From positions 73,023 to 137,022 of the forward strand of contig JADJHZ010000012.1 in NCBI GenBank assembly GCA_016707205.1: DNA of 64,000 nt, read 5' to 3'. Numbering within the stretch: position 1 is the stretch's first letter; each line of letters begins with the position of its first letter. The position numbers were made by a program, and so were the translations under genes. A model generated the notes under the pieces. It did no database searches and was not told where the DNA came from. It saw only the letters and a list, made by a program, of their open reading frames with translations. The stretch is from Haliscomenobacter sp. GTDB lineage: Bacteria; Bacteroidota; Bacteroidia; Chitinophagales; Saprospiraceae. Below, one piece after another: positions 18,502 through 27,414 of the stretch.

Positions 18502-21500
18502 TTATCGGGCCTTTTGGGTTGCAAAATTAAAGATCGGCACGTCGACTCCAGCAAACAGCAGCGAGCGCCAGGCAGGAGAGCGGGTTTCTACCCCATTCGC
18601 CAGGGTGATCTTACGGGCCCTCGGGCCGTATTGGCTCCCAAAACCCAGAGAAAACGGCGATTTGGGAAGGTTCACCAGAAAGTACGCTCCCGGCGCAACC
18701 AGGTTCTCGAACGTCAACTCCGGCAGCAAGCCGGCGTCCTGGTCTCCCAGCCGGAAGGAAGCGACTGCGCCCAGGTCGAGCATGGAAAACATCAGCGAAT
18801 AGGAGGGGGATTGGGTTGATTTAAACTTCCAGCTCACGGCGATGCCGATGGGCATACTCAACCCGATCGTATATGCTTGCTTGGTGATCGCGCCGCTGTT
18901 GCTTAGCGCTTCTATTCCCCCGGTTACTCCGAGGTACCCGTTAAGCGCCAGGTTAAAAGCATCCTCCCGCTTGACTCTTGAACTGCCCGGAGGAAGGGCA
19001 GCTGCGAGCAGCGCTCCTTTGACTTCCTCCGCCGTTTGGGCAGTAGCTACATTTGCCATAAAGGAGCCATAAAGCAGAAAATCCGAACGAAGTTTCTGCC
19101 AGCGCGCGCTGGATGCCTGGTCTTCCTGGCTCACCATCCTGAAAAGTTCCACCAGGTTAAAGATGGCGGATCCATAGCGCTCGGCTTGAACGTTTTCAAA
19201 CATCGACAGTGTCTGGCCCGTAATTTCGGGCAGTTGACGGAGGTTTTTGAACAGCGTATCCCCTTCGATCAATGGGTTCTGGATCAGCGTATGGAGAAGG
19301 TCCATGCCGAGGCGTACAATAGGGAAATAATCTATGAACTGGAGTTTCTGGTTTTGGACCGCCTTGAGGCTGTCGCGGAGGCGTTCGGTTTGGTTGGCCA
19401 CCTCGATAAATTTGGAGGTAATGGCCGCTACGCTGCGCGGGCTAAGCCTGCTTTGAGCCGATAGGTTCTGGAGCCGTTCCTGAATGACGCCGAGAAACAG
19501 GTCTCTGGTGCGGTCGTTGCGCATGAGTTCACGGAAGACATCCGGAGCGATATAGCGGTTTTTTTCATACGAATCGGCGGATTCCTCCGGGCTGATTCGC
19601 AAGCAAGCCAGTAAGCGGCTACTCATTTCTACTACGTTTTCCATGAGCAGGGTTTCTTCCCGGGCTTTGGATAACTTCCGGTTGTGTTGCTGGTCTATCG
19701 CCTCCAACAAGGCTTTTATCTGTGCGGAACGCTGAAGGACGTTGTCCAGGCGCCGGGTTTCTTCTGAAGGGGCGGCGGGGTCAGCTTCCCCAGGGGAACC
19801 TACCGTAGTCAGCAAAGGTAGCAAGGCGCTGGGCCGGCCAGATTTTCCTTCCAGGGCAAGTAAGCGTTCCTGAATCCAGGTCATAGCCTGAAGGAGTTGC
19901 TCCTTGACTCGGGCTATTTCGTCCTGCATGGGTTGTGGCTCAAGCGAACGGGATACCAGCCAGGAGGGGTCATTGTTGGAGGTCAGGGCGCCGCTTAAAT
20001 ATTTCAGAGCGGCGATGTCTTCTTCCAGGTCCTTGCGGTTGAGGGATTCCCAAACCCGGATCTCCGCCTCCAGGTCTTGAAGCAAGCCCGTCCTTTCCTG
20101 GTCCAGACTGTCGGCGCGAGCACGGATGGCTTGGGGCGTTGCCGCCTGGAACGCCTGGGTTAAACGAGCAACTTCCTCTTCCATGTTCCGGAAATAGCGG
20201 AAATATTCCGCAAGGAAGGAAGGCATATCGACCGAGCCGGGCATTGGGTTGACGAGCTTCTTGCTAAGCTCGACTCCGCTGGCAATGAGTTGAAGGGAAT
20301 CCGGCGCAGCCCCAAAAAACTGGGGATATTGGTCCAGTTTGGGGTAGCGCAGCAACTGTTCGTAGTACCTTCTTCCTTCCAGTTGGCGGGGGATATTGCG
20401 CAATTGGTCGTGCCGGTCTTTGCCAAGCCAGAGCACCAGGCGCTGGTCCCTTTGAGAAATTTCGGAGAGGTACGCCTGGTAAAGGGTTTGATAGGTTTCT
20501 TGGGCGCCGATTTCTTCTGCCGCCAGTTGGAGTTCAAGAAAACCAGCGGATTCCAGCGCCACGTTTTTTTGGAGGATTTGCTTGCTCAATAAATCCAGTT
20601 CTCCGCTGAGGGCCTGGACCTCCGCCTGGAGTTTCTGAAGGTCGGGTTTGGCGGTCTCCGACTCGGCCAGCACCCGGTTTCCCTGGAGGAATAATTGGTT
20701 CTCCCGGCGCTGGAGCCTTCCAAACACATTGTCGAGCAAGGTGTCCAGCGCAATGCCCTGATAGGCCATAGATGCCATGTCATAGAACAGGGCCAGGTTG
20801 TAGACCGGGCTGGTATTTTGCAGGTTTCGATAGGGCTCCAGCTCCAGTAAGCCGTGAAGATTAAGACCGAGACTGCGCAAGTCGAGTACAAAGGTTTCCC
20901 GCGCCAGAGGAAGCATGCTTTTATATCTGGAAAGGTCGGCTTTGGCGCCAAAAAAATCGCAGGTTTCCGGAAACAGAACGCAGAGTTCCTTAATTCTGCC
21001 TCCGGAACCGACGCTGTACTGCATCCGTTCCAGAAAGGAAACGCTGAATTCTTCTTTCGCCCGTTCGATTATAAAATCGGTAAGTCCGGCTGCAATGGCC
21101 GTGGCATTGAACCCCTCCGCTTGGCGTTTCACCTGCAGGCGGTCGCCGGCTTGGCGCAGATCCATGGTAGCATCTGCAATGACGGGCTCCCGGTAATTCT
21201 TCTCCATGTCCTGAAGCGAAAAGTAGGATAAAGAGGGGGCAGGAGGTTCAGGCGCAGAGGCGGCAAGAACCGGCATATTTTCTTTCAGCGCGATGGCCTC
21301 CCGGTTGAGCGTTTCCGTTAACGCAGTTACGAGCGGATGCCCGGAAGGGATTTCCGAAAGCCGGAGCGGGCCGAGCTGGTTGCGAAGAAACGGGTTTTCT
21401 TCCAGGGTAGACGAAAGGGTTCTCCATGCAGCAAACCCAAGGGGTAAGGACTGTTTTTCTAAATGGCCGGCAACGTGCGCCAGGCGTGCAAAAATGGCTA

Positions 21501-21955
21501 CCGCTTCGTTTTTCCAGAATATCTGCGCTGCGGACGGGGCCTCTTTTTCGTAGATCCGGATCCAGAAGGGGGTGTTTTCTATGCGGAGCGTTTGCTCCCC
21601 CTTTAAGGTGGCCTGCTCCTGGCCGTATAGCAAAACCAGCCCGGATAAACCATCCAGGTCCTGGACCTCGTACACCCCGGATGCGATGAGGGCCACCATG
21701 CCATGCGGGCCTTTTCGAATAGTGCCCAGCTCTTTTCCTTCGGTTTCTGCTAGACTTCCGGATAAGGCTTCCACAAAGAAAACCGGAAGAAAAACCTCTT
21801 TTTCCCCCTGGTACCTGAGCATCGGAAGGGGTTGGTTTTGGAGGGCGCTGTCGAGGTAGGCGATGGACGCGCGCACAGAAGACTGGCCGTTCAGGGCGAT
21901 CAAGGCCAAGGAAAAGGAATATAGGAACGCCAAAAAAACGAATCAGAGATTTCAT
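18502..21955 (-). CDS. Large exported protein of unknown function (N-terminal frameshift)
   Basis: About 1,150 residues that I do not recognise. The conserved-looking part begins in a frame with only a TTG at 21933. An ATG at 21955 starts MKSLIRF in another frame, and taking one base from the seven-T run at 21932-21938 yields MKSLIRFLAFLYSFSLALIA, a good signal peptide. The protein has a mixed N-terminal region, a long helical, Gln/Glu/Leu-rich middle with likely coiled coils (about residues 430-860), and a Gly/aromatic-rich C-terminal 150 residues ending FAGVDVPIFNFATQKAR. That last part resembles outer-membrane strands. It abuts the GH9-deacetylase gene, so the two probably form an operon. 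Role unknown; an envelope or glycan function is inferred only from context. Confidence 0.75.
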
Positions 21956-22038
21956 GGCCCTGCATTTTTGGAGATGGTGAGCAGAGGCAAACACGCCGGA
22001 AAACAGGATAGAAGGCGGGGTTCTCCCGTTGTTCATGG

Positions 22039-22404
22039 TCAGGCAAAACCCGGATCAAGTGGGTGTACTCCTTTTTCCGCGAGCTTCAACCGGACTAGCG
22101 CGATCTTTTCTTTGATATATGTATTCAGTTGATCCGTTGCCGCCAGCACAAGGGGTTGTTCGCGGTCTATCCCGTAGAGAATGACGTCTTTTATTTTTCC
22201 GGCAAATTCCAATTCGGGGTCGGTGATCAAATCGGTCTCTTCCAGTAGCAACCCAGTGAATTTGATGAACCACCCCGCCAGGTCTTTGCGCTTGGGATCC
22301 AGTTTTTCCTTGATGCCGGGTTTGATCGTTGTCCCTGCGGAAAACTGGTTGAGGATGCGGACGATCTTTCGGATTGCTTCGATCATTAATATATCCTTAT
22401 CCAT
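22039..22404 (-). CDS. Hypothetical 121-residue cytoplasmic protein
   Basis: Not recognised. It starts MDKDILMIEAIRKIVRIL, has no signal peptide or membrane segment, and is predicted to be mainly helical with many charged residues. It lies 83 bases upstream of the large exported protein, on the same strand, and may be the first gene of that operon. A second ATG lies seven codons downstream (MIEAIRK) and could be the real start. Codon use looks like the neighbours. Confidence 0.6.
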   Translation of the reverse strand: MDKDILMIEAIRKIVRILNQFSAGTTIKPGIKEKLDPKRKDLAGWFIKFTGLLLEETDLITDPELEFAGKIKDVILYGIDREQPLVLAATDQLNTYIKEKIALVRLKLAEKGVHPLDPGFA

Positions 22405-22521
22405 AGATTTCAGGTTTAAGGTTGATGAGGTCTTCTCTTCGGAATGGGAAAGCCATAGCCTTCAATGATTTCGAAAAATAGGAAAATATCCCGTAGATTT
22501 GAAAGTAGTTGTGGGGACCAG

Positions 22522-22552
22522 CCCCCCCCCCCCGCCAATTTAAAAAAAAAAA
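22522..22552. repeat. Twin homopolymers: 12 C then 11 A
   Basis: Twelve C at 22522-22533 and eleven A at 22542-22552, in the intergenic gap between divergent genes. They are fragile positions for length errors, and could also be slippage-prone promoter spacing; no direct evidence for either. Confidence 0.6.
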
Positions 22553-22603
22553 GAAAAGCCTGGGGGCTGCCTTGTGTTTTGGGCTTTCAAACGCTTTTCA
22601 GGT

Positions 22604-22909
22604 ATGGAAAATTTGGCTAATTGGATCTCTGGGAATCTCGACCGGACCGTGACCGGGCTGTCGACGTTTGTTATTCTCCTTTTTTTATTCTGGTTCGTCC
22701 CCAGGATGATTCGCTCGTATCGCAGAGGAACCGGCAGCCGGAAAATCCCCCCTTTACCTCCGATGGACCTCCCGGAACAACCCCGTTTTTTCACCGCCGA
22801 TTCCCGGGGCGCTGACTTGGCAGAAGCAGAGAAACCGTCCCTGCCGGAAATTCCCTTGAGCGAGGAGGACCGCAAGCGGGCCCAGGCTTTTTGGGATGAA
22901 GAGAACTGA
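22604..22909 (+). CDS. Small single-pass membrane protein
   Basis: A 101-residue protein with one membrane segment (about residues 13-35, LSTFVILLFLFWFVPRMI), a positively charged patch after it (RSYRRGTGSRK), then a proline-rich and acidic tail ending KRAQAFWDEEN. The orientation is probably N-out. ATG at 22604 was chosen since the upstream residues are not hydrophobic-start-like. It precedes the MoxR-like ATPase by about 125 bases on the same strand and may be co-transcribed with it. I do not recognise a family. Confidence 0.6.
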   Translation: MENLANWISGNLDRTVTGLSTFVILLFLFWFVPRMIRSYRRGTGSRKIPPLPPMDLPEQPRFFTADSRGADLAEAEKPSLPEIPLSEEDRKRAQAFWDEEN

Positions 22910-23033
22910 CGGGGGACGGGGGCAGTTAATGGAAATGGGAAGAGGCAGGCGGTGGGGTAACAAGCCGAATTGACCCTTTCGTATCCGGGGGAGTTTGGTT
23001 TTTTTCTTTCCTTCGTTATGGAATGAACACGAT

Positions 23034-24113
23034 ATGAATACGATTCTTCGCCCTCATGCAGAGGTTGAATATGCCGAAGAGTTAGTTCTTTTGGCGGCTC
23101 AGGATACCTATCGGCGCCCGGAAGGATGGCGGCTGTCGCCGCAGGCAGTGGTGACCTATATTCTCGGCGGAAAGCTTCCTCAAGGGCAATCTATTGCCCC
23201 GAAATACTACGGGGATCGCAGGCTGGTTGAAATTGCCGTAGCAACCTTGGTTACCGACAGGGCCCTGCTCCTGGTAGGCTTGCCCGGGACGGCAAAAACC
23301 TGGCTGGCGGAACACCTTGCAGCCGCTATCAGCGGCGATTCCAGTTTGCTGGTCCAGGGCACTGCGGGGCAAAGCGAAGATGCGCTGAGGTACACCTGGA
23401 ATTATGCGCGCCTGCTCACGGAGGGGCCTAGCCCTGCGGCGCTGGTCCCCAGTCCGGTGATGCGCGCCATGCAGGAAGGGAAGCTGGCTCGGGTGGAAGA
23501 ACTTACGCGGATGCCATCGGAAGTGCAGGATTCCCTGATCACCACCCTATCCGAGAAGATCATGCCGGTACCCGAATTGAACACGGAAGTTCAGGCGATC
23601 AGGGGATTTAACTTGATCGCCACCTCCAACGACCGGGACCGCGGCGTGAACGAGTTGTCCGGAGCATTAAAGCGCCGGTTCAATACGGTAGTGATGCCGC
23701 TTCCAGCTTCTTTGGAAGAGGAAGTTCTTATCGTACAGCAACGGGTAGAACAGTTGGGCGCAACGCTCGAAATGCTTCCCGGCGCGACTCCGGTGGAAGA
23801 GATCCGCCGGCTGGTGACTATTTTCCGCGAGTTGCGCAGCGGAAAAACAGAAGATGGGAAGAGGCAGCTTAAATCGCCCGACAGCACCCTCAGCACAGCA
23901 GAAGCTATTTCCGTTATTCATAGCGGGCAAGCTCTGGCCGTTCATTTTGGAGATGGGAAGCTTGGGGCAGGAGATTTGGCCGCCGCGCTAACCGGCGCCA
24001 TCGTAAAAGACCCTTCCAGAGACCAGGCAGCCTGGAAGGAATACCTGGAAACGGTGATCAAAACCAGAGCGGAGTGGAAAGACCTGTATCAGAAGTGCAG
24101 GGAATTGGGGTGA
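23034..24113 (+). CDS. MoxR-type AAA+ ATPase
   Basis: A 359-residue AAA+ ATPase. Walker A is GLPGTAKTWL (about residue 90), followed by the MoxR-like LVQGTAGQSEDALRYTWNYARLL, MPSEVQDSLITTLSEK (Walker B region) and GFNLIATSNDRDRGVNELSGALKRRFN, which gives sensor 1 and the arginine finger. It resembles the ATPase of clusters that pair MoxR with VWA and SWIM-type proteins. No VWA, SWIM or DUF5682 partner is present here, so it is an orphan or the rest lies elsewhere. Its usual role is chaperone-like assembly or metal insertion; the client is unknown. ATG 23034 begins the conserved part. Confidence 0.88.
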   Translation: MNTILRPHAEVEYAEELVLLAAQDTYRRPEGWRLSPQAVVTYILGGKLPQGQSIAPKYYGDRRLVEIAVATLVTDRALLLVGLPGTAKTWLAEHLAAAISGDSSLLVQGTAGQSEDALRYTWNYARLLTEGPSPAALVPSPVMRAMQEGKLARVEELTRMPSEVQDSLITTLSEKIMPVPELNTEVQAIRGFNLIATSNDRDRGVNELSGALKRRFNTVVMPLPASLEEEVLIVQQRVEQLGATLEMLPGATPVEEIRRLVTIFRELRSGKTEDGKRQLKSPDSTLSTAEAISVIHSGQALAVHFGDGKLGAGDLAAALTGAIVKDPSRDQAAWKEYLETVIKTRAEWKDLYQKCRELG

Positions 24114-24299
24114 AAACTCGGGGCGGAATGTTTTCAGGAAAGTGGATCTTTTTTCTTCTTGTTGATAGTTCCCGGGTTGAATTCGTGTGGAGAAAAATGC
24201 GGTCTTTTGGACTGGTGCTCCTTTTTGCTTTTTAAAATGGCGGCCGGTCGCAAGCGGGTTTTTGGCGTCGGGGTTGCTTCCTTTTGAGCGCGGGTTCAA

Positions 24300-24652
24300 T
24301 TGTGTGCGCTCTTCGCGTTTTCTTGGTTTAACAGGTCTTCTGCTCCGCGAATGTCATGGTGGTCTGGTTGTATCGCATCGCTTTGGGAAATGGCCATTAA
24401 AAACTCCCTTGGAAAACTGACGATTGGCAGCGGATACGACACGGTTTTAGAGGACGTGATTGCGAACCAAATGGAAATTTTGCCGATCAATTTGCGCACA
24501 CCTCTATGCTGAACAGACTGCCCTTTCACCACAGGGACCCTTTTGACCGCATGATCATCGCCCAGGCAATGGTCGAAAGCTTGGACGTGATCAGTGCAGA
24601 TGAGTCGTTCAACCCCTATTTTGAGGGATTGGAGATAAACCGAATCTGGTAA
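24300..24652 (+). pseudogene. Remnant of a PIN-domain (VapC-like) toxin gene
   Basis: The frame from about 24370 reads IASLWEMAIKNSLGKL and continues to EDVIANQMEILPINLR; after one missing base near 24497 it goes on in another frame with HHRDPFDRMIIAQAMVES and DVISADESFNPYFEGLEINRIW. This is the central and C-terminal PIN signature of VapC-type ribonucleases. The N-terminus is damaged: a LFAFSWFNRSSA piece is followed by too few residues to reach IASLWEM, and no start with the first catalytic Asp is visible. No antitoxin gene is seen upstream. It is most likely a dead toxin-antitoxin remnant. Confidence 0.75.
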
Positions 24653-24655
24653 TTC

Positions 24656-25237
24656 CTACCCATGCCTGCTCATCCGGTCGGCGGCAGGGCTCATCCAGGC
24701 CATGAGCAAGGCGCATACCACAAAGACATACCCAAAAAAGGCATGGTAGTATGAAATCGGGATGGCGCTAAGTGCGATCGCCAACCCCATCAGCCAAACG
24801 AGATGTCCGTACAGGTGAAATCCCCGGTTTTGCATCCCTTGGGTGGGCCATTTTCCGGTAATCATAGGGAGCAGCCACTTTCGGTCGCAGAAAAGCAGCC
24901 ATAGGTTCAAGGTCAAAAGGACCGCCAGAATGTAAGGCGTACCGCGCCAGTGAAGGGAGATGGTAATCACCAGGATGTTAGCGGCCATAGGGATGAGCAT
25001 CAGCGCGCCGGCAGTGATATATCTCAGGGTTAGCAAAACGAACCCAATGACCACCTGTGAAAAAGCAATAAACCGCGCGTACCCTCCCAAGCCATATTCT
25101 GCCATTCGCTCCTCCAGCCATACTGGGCCGATCAGCCCGGGAAACCGGTGTTCGGCATATAGCTTGCTCATTCCTGCAGTAAAGAATACCAGGCCTAAAA
25201 AAAAACTGGTCCCGAAATAAGTTGCTTTTCTGAACAT
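24656..25237 (-). CDS. DoxX-like membrane protein
   Basis: A 193-residue protein with about five or six membrane helices. GTSFFLGLVFFTAGMSKLYAE near the start, and the general pattern of helices with conserved K after the first, are those of the DoxX/SURF4-like superfamily. ATG at 25237 was chosen as it directly precedes the first helix. It follows a smaller two-helix protein on the same strand by 22 bases, so they are probably one operon. Substrate or electron-transfer role is unknown. Confidence 0.7.
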   Translation of the reverse strand: MFRKATYFGTSFFLGLVFFTAGMSKLYAEHRFPGLIGPVWLEERMAEYGLGGYARFIAFSQVVIGFVLLTLRYITAGALMLIPMAANILVITISLHWRGTPYILAVLLTLNLWLLFCDRKWLLPMITGKWPTQGMQNRGFHLYGHLVWLMGLAIALSAIPISYYHAFFGYVFVVCALLMAWMSPAADRMSRHG

Positions 25238-25259
25238 GGGAAGAGGCGTTTTTTTCGGT

Positions 25260-25451
25260 TTACTCGGTTTTTGGAGCTTGGATAAACCGGCCCAGAACAA
25301 TTCCCGCGATCGCCATGGCCATAATGATATACCTCAGTTGCGGACCTTTCTCGAAGCCTACTATTTCGGTTTTGTCCATAAACCACAAAATTCCCAGCAA
25401 GACGGCGGCGCCCAGCAACAGGTAGTAGGAAATATGCAGTAATTTACGCAT
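25260..25451 (-). CDS. Small two-helix membrane protein
   Basis: A 63-residue protein with two hydrophobic stretches (about residues 5-24 and 41-57), starting MRKLLHISYYLLLGAAVL. It lies 22 bases upstream of the DoxX-like gene and 46 bases downstream of mqnC on the same strand. It is probably co-transcribed. No family was recognised. The clean start and codon use favour a real gene. Confidence 0.6.
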   Translation of the reverse strand: MRKLLHISYYLLLGAAVLLGILWFMDKTEIVGFEKGPQLRYIIMAMAIAGIVLGRFIQAPKTE

Positions 25452-25497
25452 GACAAGCGGAATTTTTTTGTTTTGGGCAGAAAATCAGGAAAAGAAA

Positions 25498-26640
25498 CTA
25501 ATCGACAATCATAGAAGCGCGATCCAGCTCCTGTTGTACGATAAATTCGGGCAATTGCCGGTATTCGTATTGCTGGTTGCGCAACTGAGGCGTAAACCCG
25601 GCTTCGAGGATAGCCTCCTGAATGCCGTTGGCGGTGAACCGGAATCGCGCTCCGGCTGCTGAAACGACGTTCTCTTCAATCATGATGCTGCCAAAATCGT
25701 TGGCGCCCGCATGCAGGCAGATCTGGGCAACCTGCTTGCCTACCGTAAGCCAGGAAGCCTGGATGTTGGATATATTAGGCAGCATGATCCGGCTCAGGGC
25801 GATCATCCGGATGTACTCTTCCCCGGTGCAGGTGTTGCGCGCCCGCTTGAGCTTTTTGAGAATGGTATCTTCGTCCTGGAATGGCCAGGGAATGAACGCG
25901 ATGAATCCTTTGGCATCTTCCGGTTTTCTGGATTGCACGTCCCGGATCTTGACGAGGTGTTCCATGCGCTCGAGGTTCGTCTCGATATGGCCAAACATCA
26001 TCGTCGCAGAGGTGGTCAGATGCAATTGATGGGCGGCGTGCATGATGTCGAGCCACTCCTGAGCGCCGCATTTGCCTTTGGAGATCAGGCGTCGGACCCG
26101 GTCGTCCAGAATCTCTGCCCCGGCGCCGGGAAGGGAATCCAAACCCGATTCTTTCAGGGCTCGGAGCACCTCGATATGGGTGGATTTTTCTAATTTGGTG
26201 ATGTGCGCAATTTCGGGGGGCCCAAGGGCATGGAGTTTAAAGGCGGAAAAATGCTGCTTCAACTCCCGGAACAGACCAGTATAGTAGTCCAGCCCTAAAT
26301 CCGGATGGTGACCTCCCTGCAATAAGAGCTGCTCTCCTCCATAACGGAAAAGCTCCTCAATCTTTTCTTTGTACGACTCGATAGTGGTAATGTAGGATTC
26401 CTCGTGCCCCGGCCTCCGGTAAAAGTTACAGAACTTGCAGTTGGCAATACACACATTGGTCGTATTGGAGTTGCGGTCGATGATCCAGGTCACGGTATTG
26501 CCGGGCACGTGGCGCTGCCTCAATTGGGCGCCTACATAAATCAGGTCGGCAGCCGGAGCATATTCGAAAAGGAAAACGCCTTCCTCCGCACTTAGAAATT
26601 CGAGGTTCAACGCCCGTTGCAATAAATCGGAATGATGCAT
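25498..26640 (-). CDS. mqnC: Cyclic dehypoxanthinyl futalosine synthase
   Basis: A 380-residue radical SAM enzyme of the futalosine route to menaquinone. It carries VCIANCKFCNF (CX3CX2C, about residues 63-73) for the 4Fe-4S cluster, preceded by TWIIDRNSNTTN. Further diagnostic segments include LQGGHHPDLGLDYY, PGAGAEILDDRVRR, and AKGFIAFIPWPFQDEDT. These fit MqnC rather than MqnE. Length is normal. It implies that this lineage makes menaquinone by the futalosine rather than the men pathway, at least in part. It leads a likely transcript with two small membrane proteins. Confidence 0.95.
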   Translation of the reverse strand: MHHSDLLQRALNLEFLSAEEGVFLFEYAPAADLIYVGAQLRQRHVPGNTVTWIIDRNSNTTNVCIANCKFCNFYRRPGHEESYITTIESYKEKIEELFRYGGEQLLLQGGHHPDLGLDYYTGLFRELKQHFSAFKLHALGPPEIAHITKLEKSTHIEVLRALKESGLDSLPGAGAEILDDRVRRLISKGKCGAQEWLDIMHAAHQLHLTTSATMMFGHIETNLERMEHLVKIRDVQSRKPEDAKGFIAFIPWPFQDEDTILKKLKRARNTCTGEEYIRMIALSRIMLPNISNIQASWLTVGKQVAQICLHAGANDFGSIMIEENVVSAAGARFRFTANGIQEAILEAGFTPQLRNQQYEYRQLPEFIVQQELDRASMIVD

Positions 26641-26709
26641 AGTGTCGTTTATTCTTTGGGATGATCAATCCATTTGCGCCGGGATATGTTTTCCACGGCG
26701 CAGGTATAA

Positions 26710-26717
26710 CAAAGATA
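26710..26717 (-). promoter_or_regulatory. Candidate -7 box of mqnC
   Basis: Minus-strand TATCTTTG (26717-26710) fits TAnnTTTG, and a TTTG lies 16 bases further upstream (26737-26734 on the minus strand), a slightly short spacing. The leader would be about 65 bases. Confidence 0.35.
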
Positions 26718-26820
26718 GCAAAGCTCCGGTTTGCAAAAAGCCGAAATCCTTTCAGAAAGGATGAAGATGGAGAAATGCCTTCTCGTGTGAAAAACGCTGG
26801 CGCAGAAATAAAAAAAGTGG

Positions 26821-26828
26821 TATATTTG
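26821..26828 (+). promoter_or_regulatory. Candidate -7 box of rimP-nusA-infB
   Basis: TATATTTG at 26821-26828 is a full match to TAnnTTTG. Transcription would begin near 26835, so that the leader hairpin at 26849-26885 is the first structured element of the RNA. Confidence 0.5.
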
Positions 26829-26848
26829 CCCCCGAACTCGGGAAGATC

Positions 26849-26885
26849 ACGCGAAAGAGGGAACCAAAAGTTCCCTCTTTCGCGT
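26849..26885 (+). promoter_or_regulatory. Strong leader hairpin before rimP
   Basis: ACGCGAAAGAGGGAAC (26849-26864) and GTTCCCTCTTTCGCGT (26870-26885) form a perfect 16-bp stem with a five-base CAAAA loop. No T run follows, so it is not a simple terminator. It ends 40 bases before the GTG start of rimP and is a good candidate for a cis-regulatory RNA of the operon. Confidence 0.6.
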
Positions 26886-26925
26886 CTTGGGAGGTCCGGC
26901 GCGATCGTCAACAAAATTCAGAGAA

Positions 26926-27402
26926 GTGGAGATTACGGACAAAATAGAATCCTTGCTACAGGAAAAGTTTCTGGAAGAAGCTTTCGCCGATTGCTTTATC
27001 GTGGAGATCAAACAGGGGGTCGGCAACAAGCTGGAAGTTTTTGCCGATAGCGATTCGGGCATGACGTTCGAGAAGTGCCAAAGAATTAGCCGGCACCTGG
27101 AAGAACACATCGATGCCGGGGGGTGGCTGGGAACCCATTACGTGCTGGAGGTGTCTTCTCCCGGAATTAGCCGCCCGCTGCAGTTTTGGCGCCAATACCC
27201 CAGAAATATTGGCCGCCATATAGAAGTGACCCTTCAGGATGGGACTAAGCGGAAAGGGCTTCTGCAAGCTGTTCATCCTGAAAATATCGTCCTGTCGGAG
27301 GAAATAAGCCGGAAGGAGGGGAAAAAGACTATTAAAGAAAAGGTGGAAACGGCAATCCCTTTCGGCCATATTGAAAAGACTTTTGTAAAGGTTTCGTTTT
27401 AA
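26926..27402 (+). CDS. rimP: Ribosome maturation factor RimP
   Basis: A 158-residue protein needed for 30S subunit maturation. Its typical segments are CFIVEIKQGVGNKLEVFADS, CQRISRHLEEHID and YVLEVSSPGISRPL (the hallmark of RimP), then a C-terminal SH3-like domain with LQDGTKRKGLLQAVHPENI. GTG at 26926 was chosen because the hairpin leader stops upstream and VEITDKIESLL begins the conserved region; a TTG at 26887 would add 13 odd residues. It is the first gene of rimP-nusA-infB, with 12 bases to nusA. Confidence 0.93.
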   Translation: MEITDKIESLLQEKFLEEAFADCFIVEIKQGVGNKLEVFADSDSGMTFEKCQRISRHLEEHIDAGGWLGTHYVLEVSSPGISRPLQFWRQYPRNIGRHIEVTLQDGTKRKGLLQAVHPENIVLSEEISRKEGKKTIKEKVETAIPFGHIEKTFVKVSF

Positions 27403-27414
27403 AGCATTAATTCT

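Noticed and set aside
24187..24420. 77-residue frame upstream of the PIN remnant, considered as antitoxin
   Set aside because: No antitoxin-like (MazE, Phd, AbrB) pattern and it overlaps the PIN remnant in another frame.
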